Of a stretch of DNA of 64,000 bases, positions 40,859 through 49,918 are shown piece after piece. The DNA is from an uncultured Myxococcales bacterium (lineage in GTDB: Bacteria > Myxococcota_A > UBA9042): the NCBI GenBank assembly GCA_903840165.1, contig CAIMEY010000049.1, positions 1 to 64,000 on the forward strand, written 5' to 3'. The translations under genes were made by a program, and so were the position numbers. The notes below the pieces were generated by a model. That model saw only the letters and a program-made list of their open reading frames with translations. It made no database searches and was not told where the DNA came from. Each line of letters opens with the position of its first letter. The first letter of the stretch is position 1.

Positions 40859-42742
40859 TCACGGGCAGCAATACGGCGCGTCGTCACAGCAATCGCCGAA
40901 ATCGGTGCAGCTTGTGTCGCACCAGCAGCTACCGCCAATGCCCGAACCGCCGCACTTGCCCTTGCAACTGCCGGAGCCGCCGGCGCACAGGTTGCCGCCA
41001 CCGCCGCCGCCGCACGTGCTGCCGTAATCACTGCAGCAATCGCCGGCTTGGCTGCACACGGAGTCGCAGTAGCACCCGCCGGGGGCCGAGGAGCCGCAGT
41101 TGCCCTGGCACGAGTTGGCACCGCCGCCACCGCCGCCACCGCCGCCACCGCCGCAAACGGCCGTGTAGTCGCTGCAGCAAAGGCCGAGACTGGCGCAACT
41201 GGTGGTGCAGAAGCAGCTGAAATCGCTGGATACACTGCCGCAAGCGCCGACGCACGAGCCGGTCTTGCCGCCACCGCCGCCACCGCCGCCGCCAGATTGG
41301 CAATCGTCTGGGCAGGTTGCAGCCGTCTCGCTGGCGTCGCACTTGCCGTCGCCACAGACCGGGCAGCTGGCGCCGGGCGTATTTTGGCAGACGCCGGCTA
41401 CGCACTTGTCGGTTGTGCAGGCTTGGCCATCGTCACATTCCGCAGCAATGGCGCAGCATTTGCCCTTGCTGGTGTGCGAGCATTTGCCGGCAATGCAGGA
41501 ATCGGTGGTGCAAGCTGAGCCGTCGTCGCATTCGGCATCGGAGTTGCAGCAGCCCGCGCCGCCTGCCGCGTGTGAGCACTTGCCCGCGCTGCATTTGTCG
41601 GTGGTGCAAGGGTTGCCGTCGTTGCATTCCGCATCAATTTTGCAGCATAGCGACGGGTCCGCGTTGTGAGCGCAGACGCCCTTGTTGCAGACGTCGGCGG
41701 TGCAAGGGTCCTTGTCGTCGCAGCCGATGTCATTGGTGCAGCAGCCCGCGCCCGCCTTATGGCTGCAGACGTTGGCCTCGCAACTGTCCTGGGTGCAATC
41801 GATATTGTCGTTGCAGTCGCCCGCGGATTGGCAGCAGTTGGGGACAGTGCTGTACGCGCACTGGCCGGCGCTGCAGGTCTCTGTGGTGCACTTGTTCTTG
41901 TCGTCGCAGTCAGCGTCCTTGGCGCAAGAGGTTAACTTGCTGTATTTGCACTTGTATTGGGTGCATTTGCCGACGGTTAGACCCGAGCCATCGTTGCAAT
42001 CGGTGTCGACCGTGCAGCAGGACGGATCGGGCTTCTGCGGATCCTTGAACTGGCTGTAGGAGCACTGGTCGTTGAGGCATTGTTCATTGGTGCACTCGTT
42101 GCTGTCGTCGCAATCCGCCGTCGAGTTGCAACCACAGGTATCATTGCTGATTTTAGGATGCACGCACTGGCCGTTGACGCAGATGTCCTGGGTGCACGGG
42201 AACGCGTCGGTGCACTCGGCGTCGGTCTTGCAGCAGGTGCCGCTGGTGACGTGTTCGCACTGTCCAATCAAGCACTTATCGTCGGTGCAGGGGTTGCTGT
42301 CGTCGCAGTCCAGGGCAGTGACGCAACCTTGTCCCGCGGTGTTGCCGGTGTCCGGCGTGGCGTTGTCGGTGGTGCCGCCGCCGGTGTCATCGACCGTGCC
42401 AGCGCCGATGTCCGTGCCGCCGCCCGCATCCTTGCAGTTGGCCGCACTGGCCGTGCAACCACTGGACGGGGCGCAGTCGCACTTGGTGTTGGTCGCGCTC
42501 GAGCAGACGCCACCGATGCAGGGCAGGCCACCGCAATCCAGGGCAGTCTGGCAAGACGTTGATTTTGCTTGGCAAAAGCCGTTGACGCAGGTCTCGCTGG
42601 CGGGACAATCGGTCGGCAGCCCGCAGGACACCTTGGCGGCGGCGGCGGGCGTAGCGCTTCCGCATCCCTGCACGCCGGCCCAGCTAAGGACCAGCATTGC
42701 CAATAGCGACAAGCGACTCAAGGAACAATGCTGATTCATCAT
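40859..42742 (-). CDS. Cys-rich lipoprotein with ten Cys repeats and three somatomedin-B-like domains
   Basis: A 627-residue lipoprotein: signal with GVQGC (Cys27). Two short Cys segments (SCGLPTDCPASETCVNGFC) and an Asp/Thr/Gly linker come first. About ten repeats of the form CDDxNxCTTDxCxxGxCxHxxxxxCC follow, then one CGDGKCDASETAATCPDDC unit like those of the 12880-14121 protein. Three C-terminal modules separated by poly-Gly have eight Cys in CxxxC...CxCxxxC...CCxDYxxxC order. The first is Cys497-501-510-512-516-522-523-530. This is the somatomedin-B pattern of animal extracellular proteins; the third has an extra Cys. ATG 42742 or 42739. Expected on the outer surface and disulfide-rich. 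Function unknown. Confidence 0.75.
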   Translation of the reverse strand: MMNQHCSLSRLSLLAMLVLSWAGVQGCGSATPAAAAKVSCGLPTDCPASETCVNGFCQAKSTSCQTALDCGGLPCIGGVCSSATNTKCDCAPSSGCTASAANCKDAGGGTDIGAGTVDDTGGGTTDNATPDTGNTAGQGCVTALDCDDSNPCTDDKCLIGQCEHVTSGTCCKTDAECTDAFPCTQDICVNGQCVHPKISNDTCGCNSTADCDDSNECTNEQCLNDQCSYSQFKDPQKPDPSCCTVDTDCNDGSGLTVGKCTQYKCKYSKLTSCAKDADCDDKNKCTTETCSAGQCAYSTVPNCCQSAGDCNDNIDCTQDSCEANVCSHKAGAGCCTNDIGCDDKDPCTADVCNKGVCAHNADPSLCCKIDAECNDGNPCTTDKCSAGKCSHAAGGAGCCNSDAECDDGSACTTDSCIAGKCSHTSKGKCCAIAAECDDGQACTTDKCVAGVCQNTPGASCPVCGDGKCDASETAATCPDDCQSGGGGGGGGGKTGSCVGACGSVSSDFSCFCTTSCASLGLCCSDYTAVCGGGGGGGGGGGANSCQGNCGSSAPGGCYCDSVCSQAGDCCSDYGSTCGGGGGGNLCAGGSGSCKGKCGGSGIGGSCWCDTSCTDFGDCCDDAPYCCP

Positions 42743-43176
42743 GGCCAATTCCATGCCACCGACAATGGCGGTAACGTCGCGGTGAGAGGCTGCAACTGCC
42801 AGGGCGTCCGAAGGTGCTGCCCCGAGATCCCTATTCAACTACGCGGGCTTACTAAGTTTTCTCAGCTTGGCCACGGTCCGACTCAGTCCAGAGCGCAAGC
42901 GCACAGGCAGACGCTAAGGCCGCCGCACGCTGCCAGACCAATCTACCAGGGTAGCGTTGCCCGTGCCTTCAAGCAACAGCGCAGTGCAACGAGCCACACG
43001 TGGCGGGTTGTCTAGGCCCCTCCACAGGAGAAGTCGCCCATCTCCACAATCGCATCATCCTGATATCTTGTTGAAAACCTATCGTGGCGGCCAAAAGCGG
43101 ACTGACGCTGGCCGGGTCAGTCGGGCGATCGCCATCCGCATCGGGCCCGCGCAGTCGCCAGCTTGACGCCGGGGAC
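42743..43176. other. Intergenic region, no gene seen
   Basis: 434 bp between the Cys-rich lipoprotein start and the stop of the upstream beta-barrel gene, both minus strand. It presumably holds the lipoprotein promoter and the barrel gene's terminator, but I cannot pick out a -35/-10 pair or a terminator hairpin with T run. No repeat copy and no tRNA-like structure seen. Confidence 0.4.
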
Positions 43177-44601
43177 CTACAGCTTGCCGCTGACCGTAAT
43201 CATGAAGACCGTGTTGGACGAATCGGTGAGGCGCAGGCGTTGGGCGGGTGCGTCGATGGCGGGGAGATAGACGGGGCTGAACTCGTTCTTTCCGTTCTTG
43301 TTTTTCGCATCGACGATGCCGTTGCCGTCCAGGTCCTTGCCGTAATCGCCCATGCTCAGAAAGTGCGCCGTCTCCTGCAGGTAGGAAACCCTGGCTGAAA
43401 TCTGGAAGTTGCGCACCGGCTGATAGTGCACCGATGCCCAGGTCTGCAGCCGGGCGTAGGCCTCGACGTCCGTAATGCCATCGGTCCGGGTATGCTGCCC
43501 AGTGACTGGATCTACATCGGAATTCATGTGCGACGTATTGGTGCAGCCGATGGTCGGCTTGCAAGGGTTGCTGCTGCTGCCCAGGGCTTCCCAAATGTCT
43601 GTGTATTCGCGGCCGCGGAAGATGTAGTCCAGGCCCGAGCCGAACTCGATCTCCATGCGCTGATCGTGCGTCGCGTCTTCCCAGGGCAGGATCGTCAGGC
43701 CAAAGCGGGTACCAACCTCTGGGCCAGGCGTCCCATAAGTCTGCGTTTCTGCGTCAAGTTTATTGAAGAGGCTGTCTGAGGACGCCGTCTTGATCACGCC
43801 ATGCAGGTTGAAGAACGGTTCGAAATACTGCAGCGTACGCCTTGAAATGGTTGAATAAAGCTGGGTCTGGAACAGGCCCATGCCCACGCCCGTATTGTCG
43901 GCGCGCATGGTCGTGCCGGTGGGCAGAATGACGTCAAAGCCAAAAACCCAAGTCGGTTCGGTGTCATCGCGGTAGAAGTTGTAGGGCGACCATTTGAGGC
44001 CCAGGGTCATGTCGCCAAAGCCACTGCGACTCTTGGAGTTATAGGGGATTTGGAAGAGGACGTTCTTGTCGAACTTGGGGTCGATCGTCGAGTTCAGCTG
44101 ACTCACGCCTGGGGCAAAGGCCAGGGTGTGGCTGTCATTGAGGACGATGGGAAAATAAGCGTATAATTCCAGATCCTTGTACAGACCAAAGCGGGTGTCG
44201 ATGCTCAGCGAGTTGCGGCGCCGTTCGTACTGCGCTTCCTTGGCAAGTTTGATGCCCGAGGTCGAGCATACGCCAGCGCCGGTAGCATCATTGGATAAGC
44301 ATTTGACTTCACGGGCAATACTCGAGGAGCGGCTGTCGCTTTCAAAGCGCAAGCGCAGGGCACCGCCAAAGGGGCGATCCTTCTCGAAAGAGTCCATGAC
44401 ATCAGTCACTTCTGCGGCATGGACCGAGCGAACCGCCGCGCCCAGGCCGACCACGAAGGTGAGCGCGATGACCAGGAAATGGCCAAGACAATTGCGCGTT
44501 TTTTCAGGGTGTTCGGTCGTTGAGCCTTGGGTACCGTTGGGCCGCAAAGCCCCACTAGCGCCCGACAACAACGTTTCACCGATAGGGGGTACAAAAGCCA
44601 T
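43177..44601 (-). CDS. Outer-membrane beta-barrel protein
   Basis: A 474-residue predicted outer-membrane protein. The ATG at 44601 has GAGGAA upstream. The signal is unusually long: a polar ~40-residue n-region, then LVIALTFVVGLGAAV and VHAAE. The mature chain has alternating amphipathic strands with aromatic girdles (LYKDLELYAYFPIVLND, SGFGDMTLGLKWSPYNFY, EPTWVFGFDVILPTG, FQISARVSYLQET) and ends ...NTVFMITVSGKL. Strand density suggests 14 or more strands. An internal DGNGIVDAKN loop could bind calcium. It heads a set of exported-protein genes on the same strand. No transport substrate can be assigned. Confidence 0.65.
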   Translation of the reverse strand: MAFVPPIGETLLSGASGALRPNGTQGSTTEHPEKTRNCLGHFLVIALTFVVGLGAAVRSVHAAEVTDVMDSFEKDRPFGGALRLRFESDSRSSSIAREVKCLSNDATGAGVCSTSGIKLAKEAQYERRRNSLSIDTRFGLYKDLELYAYFPIVLNDSHTLAFAPGVSQLNSTIDPKFDKNVLFQIPYNSKSRSGFGDMTLGLKWSPYNFYRDDTEPTWVFGFDVILPTGTTMRADNTGVGMGLFQTQLYSTISRRTLQYFEPFFNLHGVIKTASSDSLFNKLDAETQTYGTPGPEVGTRFGLTILPWEDATHDQRMEIEFGSGLDYIFRGREYTDIWEALGSSSNPCKPTIGCTNTSHMNSDVDPVTGQHTRTDGITDVEAYARLQTWASVHYQPVRNFQISARVSYLQETAHFLSMGDYGKDLDGNGIVDAKNKNGKNEFSPVYLPAIDAPAQRLRLTDSSNTVFMITVSGKL

Positions 44602-44758
44602 GTCGTTTCCTCGGCCGGTGCGCCATTTCCTTGTCTGGACAGGCGACTTGCCGCCAGAGCATAGCCGGCACACGGCAAACGGGCAAGACCATCCACGGAC
44701 CGAGGGCGAGGAGGCAATTGCGCTGGTGATGTCCGCGGTTAGCGCTTAGACGGCAAGG

Positions 44759-45562
44759 CTATTTGAAAGATTTCTCGGAAAAGATGAGCTTGCCAGCCGC
44801 AGCGCCGCGGCGCAGGGACACCCGTTGCAGGACTAGGCTGCGCTCGTCGTGCTCGGCCGGGCGCAGGCGCAACTGGCCAAAGGTGACCAAGCCGTGGTCC
44901 AGCACCTGGTCAAGCCACTGGACGCCGCCCAGAGATTTGCCTTCCCGGTCAGTCACTTCCCCGAGGACCAGGGCGCCATGCTGCTTAGACATGCCGATCT
45001 TCATCGGCTGCAGTCCCGGGCCCCGTTCGTACAAGGGCAGGGCGCGCAGGATGGCGACATCGCCAAATTCCCCTTCATTTCGCAGATCAAAGAGGCCTTG
45101 CGTCTCGCTGGCCACAAAGACGGCCAGGGGGAGCCCTAGGCCGGGCAAATCAGCAAACAGCTCTTCGTTACTCGCAATTTTCGCTTGGCCGCCGGGTTTG
45201 CGCAGCCAAATCTGCCCGCCGTGGATGACGATTCCCGCGCCATGAAGGGTGGGGGGGCCTTCAAATTTCACAAAAACGCTGCTAGGTCCAGGCTTTGCAG
45301 CGACCAAGGCTCCAGGAGCGCGGGCGATGGTCACCTTGAGGCCATGCAGGGAGTGCGAATTGGGCAAATCAATAGCGTATTGGGCAATCCACGGCTCAGG
45401 TGCAGTGGCTTGGCGGGCGGCGGCCAGTTCCGCGGCGATGCCTCGGCGGCGTAAGTCCAGCCAATCTAGGGCGTTCACCGTGGCCGACGCGCCCAGCAGG
45501 CCGACAATGACCAAGCCTAGCAATCCGCAACGCACCCGCGACAACGTTGCCAGTAAGGCCAT
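44759..45562 (-). CDS. Exported protein, possibly LolA-like fold
   Basis: 267 residues with an N-terminal hydrophobic helix (RCGLLGLVIVGLLGASATV), either a signal peptide or an anchor. The centre (SSVFVKFEGPPTLHGAGIVIHGGQIWLRKPGG) recalls the beta-baskets of outer-membrane lipoprotein-sorting (LolA-like) proteins, which include a similar KF..P...G.G.......WL run. This resemblance is by eye and uncertain. The ATG lies 9 bp after the PEGA-gene stop, so the two are likely co-transcribed. Confidence 0.5.
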   Translation of the reverse strand: MALLATLSRVRCGLLGLVIVGLLGASATVNALDWLDLRRRGIAAELAAARQATAPEPWIAQYAIDLPNSHSLHGLKVTIARAPGALVAAKPGPSSVFVKFEGPPTLHGAGIVIHGGQIWLRKPGGQAKIASNEELFADLPGLGLPLAVFVASETQGLFDLRNEGEFGDVAILRALPLYERGPGLQPMKIGMSKQHGALVLGEVTDREGKSLGGVQWLDQVLDHGLVTFGQLRLRPAEHDERSLVLQRVSLRRGAAAGKLIFSEKSFK

Positions 45563-45571
45563 TGGTTCTGC

Positions 45572-47059
45572 CTAGTTGCTGTCTTTGAGGTAGTTGAGGT
45601 TCAGCTTGAGGCTGCCGGTCGCCTGGGTCTGGGTGTCCTTGCCGCCCTTGGACAAAGCGTAGATGCCGCCGCCAATTAGCGCAACGCCACCAGCCACCGC
45701 GGTCCAGAACCACCACTTCTTGGTGATGGGCACCTTCTTTTCGCCCTCAGGCTCTTGAAACAAAGGCGCATTTGGGTCGATCTGCGTTGCGCCCGCACCC
45801 ACTGCCGGGCCTTGCCCCGTTTGCACCAAACTCTGCCGGAGATCCAAGGGCTGATTTTCCGCGGTCGCTAGGAGCTTGGCACCGACCGAAGACGCAACGA
45901 ATTCAGCAATCTTGTCGAGGTAAGCTTCATTTTTCTCGATGACCACATCGACCTTCTTGAGTGTGCCATCGGCGGAGAGGAAATAACCCGTCAACTCCGT
46001 GCTTTTCTTGGATAATTTCGGACGAATGACCAGCATTTGGTCGGCGCCGAGCTGATTGCGCAGTTCGCGCATGCGGTCTTCTACGACGCTCGGTTGGGTG
46101 AAGTTGGCGGTCAGGACTGCGCGGCCTTGCTCGAGCTCGGGGCCAAAGGGCGCGGGCTTGAGGTCGAAATCCGCTGTCGCCACCTTGCCTTGGGTCACCT
46201 CAATGAAGCGCCGTTCGCCATACGCTCCCGAGGCGCGGACGGTGAGGCGGTGGGCGCCCGCGACGATATCGCTGCTCGTCGCGTTGCCTGAGCCACGGTA
46301 GGTGCTGTCGACCCAGATTTCGCCGCGATTTCCGCGGGCTGAGACCTTGAGGTCACCGGTGGGGCGAGCTCGGAAACCGCCGATGACGGCGTCATAGAGG
46401 TCACGGGCCATCGAGCCATAGGCCACGTATTCGTCTTGGGTCTGGCTTGGGAACAAAGTCAAGGACTTCACCAAGGCGTCGCGGGACTTGACCAAGTCGT
46501 TGTTGGCTAGCCAAGTGAGGGCTTGAGCCTTGAAAAGACGGGCATAAAGCCGCTCATCGCCCGCCATCGGCGAGTCACCAAGGGCCTGGGCCGCCGCACT
46601 GATGCGTTCCTGGGCCCGCTTGGGCGTGCGAAGCAGCAGGGCTCGCAGCGCTTGTTCGATTTGTTCTGCGGCCTTGGCTTGGGCATCGCCGCCTTGGATG
46701 GGCGAAAGCTCAAACAACCGGACGGCGTCCAGGCGGCCCACCGCTTCGCTGAGCAAGCGCTCGATCGAGTCGGATTCGTCTTGCTGCTTCTTGGTTTGCG
46801 GCACGCAGATGACCGCGAGGGTTGAGTTGACGCTGGCTTGGGCCTGGGCCTCGGCAAACCACGATCGCGGGCCAACCCCTTGCCACCACTGGAGATTCAC
46901 CAGGCAAAGCGCCGTCACCAGGGCAATGGCGCTGCGCTTGACGGGCTTGCGCCACGTTGTCAAAAAACCAGCAGAATCAATAGATTGGCTCGGAGTAGCC
47001 GCCGCGGCCTGGGGCGGATTGGCGCGGCTGGGGTCCAAAAGGGCGATGGGATGCAGCAT
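45572..47059 (-). CDS. PEGA-domain protein with C-terminal membrane segment
   Basis: A 495-residue envelope protein. An N-terminal hydrophobic helix (AIALVTALCLVNLQWW, ~40-60) exports it. Residues ~65-235 are helical with a TPR-like look (IERLLSEAVGRLDAVRLFELS). A PEGA domain follows at about 242-310 (DLKVSARGNRGEIWVDSTYRGSGNA...IVAGAHRLTVRASG), then an alpha/beta domain. Near the C-terminus KKWWFWTAVAGGVALIGGGIYALSKGG is a transmembrane helix typical of Myxococcota PEGA proteins. It is 9 bp from the LolA-like gene. PEGA domains are found in surface proteins; the partner is unknown. Confidence 0.65.
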   Translation of the reverse strand: MLHPIALLDPSRANPPQAAAATPSQSIDSAGFLTTWRKPVKRSAIALVTALCLVNLQWWQGVGPRSWFAEAQAQASVNSTLAVICVPQTKKQQDESDSIERLLSEAVGRLDAVRLFELSPIQGGDAQAKAAEQIEQALRALLLRTPKRAQERISAAAQALGDSPMAGDERLYARLFKAQALTWLANNDLVKSRDALVKSLTLFPSQTQDEYVAYGSMARDLYDAVIGGFRARPTGDLKVSARGNRGEIWVDSTYRGSGNATSSDIVAGAHRLTVRASGAYGERRFIEVTQGKVATADFDLKPAPFGPELEQGRAVLTANFTQPSVVEDRMRELRNQLGADQMLVIRPKLSKKSTELTGYFLSADGTLKKVDVVIEKNEAYLDKIAEFVASSVGAKLLATAENQPLDLRQSLVQTGQGPAVGAGATQIDPNAPLFQEPEGEKKVPITKKWWFWTAVAGGVALIGGGIYALSKGGKDTQTQATGSLKLNLNYLKDSN

Positions 47060-47109
47060 GGTCGGTCCTGGGGCGGGGGTTCGCACGTGGGAACGGTACG
47101 GAGCCAGAA

Positions 47110-49017
47110 TTACGGCAAGAGCAGTTGGGAGCAGTAGATGTCCGAAATGGTAGGCGCGGTGCTGGCCAAGTCGGCGAAGGAGGCGACGCCGCCAAATAAC
47201 ATCATGCAATCATTGTTCATTGGCGTCTGCACCGGCAAGGAGGCCAAGCCACCGCGGGGGACAAAGTGCGTGGCCGCGGGCGTCGCTGTGGCCGGGCGCC
47301 AGACGCGGTTGGTGATGTCAAACGCCTGCAACGTGAAGCTGGCTGGTTGGGTGAGCGAAGAGAAACCACCGGCAACGACGACGTTTTTCCCCGCCAAACC
47401 GGTCTGATGCATGTAGATGCCGGCGGCTAGGCCGGAGACGCGCTCGATCTTGATGCGGCCCTTGGCGGTCTCGGTCGACTCGGTCAAGGTCAAGAGCCAG
47501 ACGTCATCCTTGTCTGGATCCAGCCACTTGCCGGCGGTCGGGTCGTAGCGAACGCCACCGACGGACAGCAGGCGACCGTCATCGAGCGCGTTGCCTTTGG
47601 CGTCACGGGCCGAGCCGATCGAAGTCAGGCTGGGGAAATACAGGGGCTTGCTGGTATCAAAATCCTTGTTATCCAAGACAAAGTCGTCAGCAAACTGGCC
47701 GACGCCGAGTTCGGTCGACTCGCGAAAGCGTTCCGCGATCGCGCCCGGTTGCACGCCCTTGGACGTTGTCGCGCCGCTGGAGTCAATTTCTTGGACGTCG
47801 TGTAACGCATTGCCGCCCCAGACCAAATAGCGGCTGGTGCCTGCGGCTGTGGCGCCAACGTAGGCCAGTGCGGAGCCCGAGCGCGGGGCGTTGAGGGCCA
47901 ATTGGCCTTTGGAATCAACAAAGGCGCCGTTGCCGCCGTTGCCAGCGCTGGGATCGTACAGGTCGGCCTTCATGTAGGCGTTGTCGTCCGTGAGCGGCCA
48001 GGGGCCACCGCCGACGATGGCGATCAAGTCGTTGGACAGGGGCATCAAGGTCGGCATCACGCGTTTGTGACCATTTTCAACGCCTTCGCCAGCGATGAAC
48101 TTCTCGGTATTGACGTCGAAGACTTCAAACGGCGAGTTGGTCGCTTCCTGAGCCAGCCAGGTCGGGGGCGTGCCGCCGGCCTTGGCCACGTGCATCTTGA
48201 GGGCACCGCCGACGATCAACACCTTGTTTGATTTGGCTAAATAGATGGCGGAGTGGCCGCCGCGACCTTCGACCATCGTCGTGTCGAGCTGGCGGAAGGT
48301 GCCTTTGCCGGGATCGAAGATGTAGGCGAGTTTGCTCGGCGAACCTAGGAGCCATTCTTTGTCGTCGCTGCTGGCATCGGCGTGCTGAAAGCCACCCGTA
48401 ATCAGCAGTTGGCCGTTACTGATACGCGTCACGGCGGAAAACACCGAGTTGGGCACGGCGCCGTGGTTGGCGGCCGGCATGCAGGTAAAGCCTTCCACCG
48501 CCATCATGATCAGGTCTAGTGGCGTCACCGCCGTCTTGGGCACTACCACATTGGATTTGCGGGCGAACCACAGTGGCTTGGCGGCGGCGTTGAGCCCTTC
48601 GAGCGTCACTTCCACCTGTTTGGCGGGAATGTTGTCGAAGGTCGCTGTGCGCACCGAAGGCGAGAAACCGCTGGTGACGGAATAGGTTTCCTTCATGGTT
48701 CCGTCGGTCTGCGGCTCCCGAATGACCAGTTTGAGGGTACTGATGCCGCCAAACGGGTTTTGCGACGGCGTACCACCGCAAGCACCGCTCAAAGCGCCGA
48801 CTTGTAAGGAAAATCCGCCCGTCTCACTGGCCGGCGCTGGGGTCTCAGCTTGGCACGCCACCATGGGCAGCAGGGCGGCGATCGACCAGCGGATGGCCGG
48901 ACGGCTGAAACGCGCGTAAACGCCTGTGTTTGCAGGGCAAAGGGCGGTGTTGGCCATGGATGGGCTCTGTTCGGTGGCCATAGAGGCCAACAGCGGGGTG
49001 CGGACTGCGACTGACAT
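47110..49017 (-). CDS. Kelch-repeat lipoprotein
   Basis: A 635-residue lipoprotein. The ATG at 49017 has GGGGAGG upstream. The signal has a long n-region with lipobox PMVAC (Cys55). Residues ~70-175 form a beta domain (ISTLKLVIREPQTDGTMKETYSV). The rest carries kelch-like blades (VTRISNGQLLITGGFQ, GGHSAIYLAKSNKVLIVGG, PLSNDLIAIVGGG, MHQTGLAGKNVVVAGGF), probably one propeller of 6-7 blades. Likely faces outward and binds ligands or proteins. It resembles the propeller half of the giant lipoprotein at 23548-27168. Confidence 0.68.
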   Translation of the reverse strand: MSVAVRTPLLASMATEQSPSMANTALCPANTGVYARFSRPAIRWSIAALLPMVACQAETPAPASETGGFSLQVGALSGACGGTPSQNPFGGISTLKLVIREPQTDGTMKETYSVTSGFSPSVRTATFDNIPAKQVEVTLEGLNAAAKPLWFARKSNVVVPKTAVTPLDLIMMAVEGFTCMPAANHGAVPNSVFSAVTRISNGQLLITGGFQHADASSDDKEWLLGSPSKLAYIFDPGKGTFRQLDTTMVEGRGGHSAIYLAKSNKVLIVGGALKMHVAKAGGTPPTWLAQEATNSPFEVFDVNTEKFIAGEGVENGHKRVMPTLMPLSNDLIAIVGGGPWPLTDDNAYMKADLYDPSAGNGGNGAFVDSKGQLALNAPRSGSALAYVGATAAGTSRYLVWGGNALHDVQEIDSSGATTSKGVQPGAIAERFRESTELGVGQFADDFVLDNKDFDTSKPLYFPSLTSIGSARDAKGNALDDGRLLSVGGVRYDPTAGKWLDPDKDDVWLLTLTESTETAKGRIKIERVSGLAAGIYMHQTGLAGKNVVVAGGFSSLTQPASFTLQAFDITNRVWRPATATPAATHFVPRGGLASLPVQTPMNNDCMMLFGGVASFADLASTAPTISDIYCSQLLLP

Positions 49018-49149
49018 CGGGCAAACCTCCCCAGGAGCCGGTGGAGGACACCGGTGCCTGGACCCTGATAGACCGAAAACGGTCAAGAAAACAAAGACTT
49101 CTCAATGACGAGCGGCTGACGAAGCTGCCAGACAGCCCGCGCCCTGGGC

Positions 49150-49764
49150 TCAGAATGGGGTCATGAAGACGATGCGGTTCTTGCCCTCGACCTCACCAAC
49201 CGTAATCGGTGGAGGTAGTTGGCGGGGATCGGACGTGACGATGAAGTATTTGCGGCCTTGGTCGGTGGCCATGGTTCGGCAAATCACGAAGTCCGGTTTG
49301 CCCGGTTCCACCGTGAACTTGTGCACGGAACTGCGGATGCGCGACCACTTCATTTCCTTGAGTTCACGCGGGTTTTCACCGGGCGGGAACAGGGCGCGAA
49401 AGGCTTCAAAATTGGCGTCCGTATCAGGCCCAAGCGCGAGTTCATAGGCCCGCCAAATCGGCCATTCTGGGGCGTCCGGCTCGGGGTGGCTGACGCGGCG
49501 ATTCTGATCGCACAGGCCCCCGCCTTTTTGCAGGGATTCCGCGCCGATCGTTCGATTCGCCGTCGACGCTGACGCGCCTTCGCCACGGTTATGGCCAATG
49601 GAACTTGTCCCCTGACACGCCGCTAGGCCCAGCACTAGGCTCAGAACGACGGGAAGGACACGCGCCAACCGCAGCCATGTCGGGCGAAATCGGGACAGCC
49701 GCCCGACGTGAGACGAAGGGTGTTGGAGGCAATTGCTCTGAAAATTCCGCAGCATTCCGTCCAT
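49150..49764 (-). CDS. Small lipoprotein of unknown function
   Basis: About 204 residues with a signal ending LGLAAC (Cys50) after an n-region of ~35 residues; AAAGG precedes the ATG at 49764. Alternative ATGs at 49755 and 49827 exist. The mature part starts with a Ser/Gly/Ala linker, then a compact domain (PEWPIWRAYELALGPDTDANFEAFRALFPPGENPRELKEMKWSRI...), and ends with strands (KYFIVTSDPRQLPP, KNRIVFMTPF). Not recognised. It lies 132 bp upstream of the kelch gene on the same strand and is divergent from the phosphoesterase gene. Confidence 0.55.
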   Translation of the reverse strand: MDGMLRNFQSNCLQHPSSHVGRLSRFRPTWLRLARVLPVVLSLVLGLAACQGTSSIGHNRGEGASASTANRTIGAESLQKGGGLCDQNRRVSHPEPDAPEWPIWRAYELALGPDTDANFEAFRALFPPGENPRELKEMKWSRIRSSVHKFTVEPGKPDFVICRTMATDQGRKYFIVTSDPRQLPPPITVGEVEGKNRIVFMTPF

Positions 49765-49918
49765 GACCAGCCTTTGTGCCACCACCACGGGCGGCGAGAC
49801 GCGCGTGTCGATCGGCGAGCATAGCATGGTGATTCGCCTTCGCCTACAGGGGTCAAGCGGTGCTGTGACTTGCAGGTCGCGCCAACAGGCCGTACGCTGA
49901 CTTTCCTTCGGAGGCTCC

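Noticed and set aside
41120..41300. GCC/GCCACC microsatellite tracts
   Set aside because: They encode the poly-Gly linkers between the somatomedin-B-like domains and stay in frame.
40900..42500. Regularly spaced short DNA repeats resembling a CRISPR-like array
   Set aside because: They are in-frame codons of the Cys repeats in the lipoprotein at 40859-42742; spacing follows the protein repeat and there are no unique spacers or cas genes.
42080..42734. Plus-strand frames of up to 220 codons opposite the Cys-rich lipoprotein
   Set aside because: Their composition (runs of Val/Ala/Gly or Ser/Gln/Leu) mirrors the opposite Cys/Asp repeats and no start signal or motif is present.
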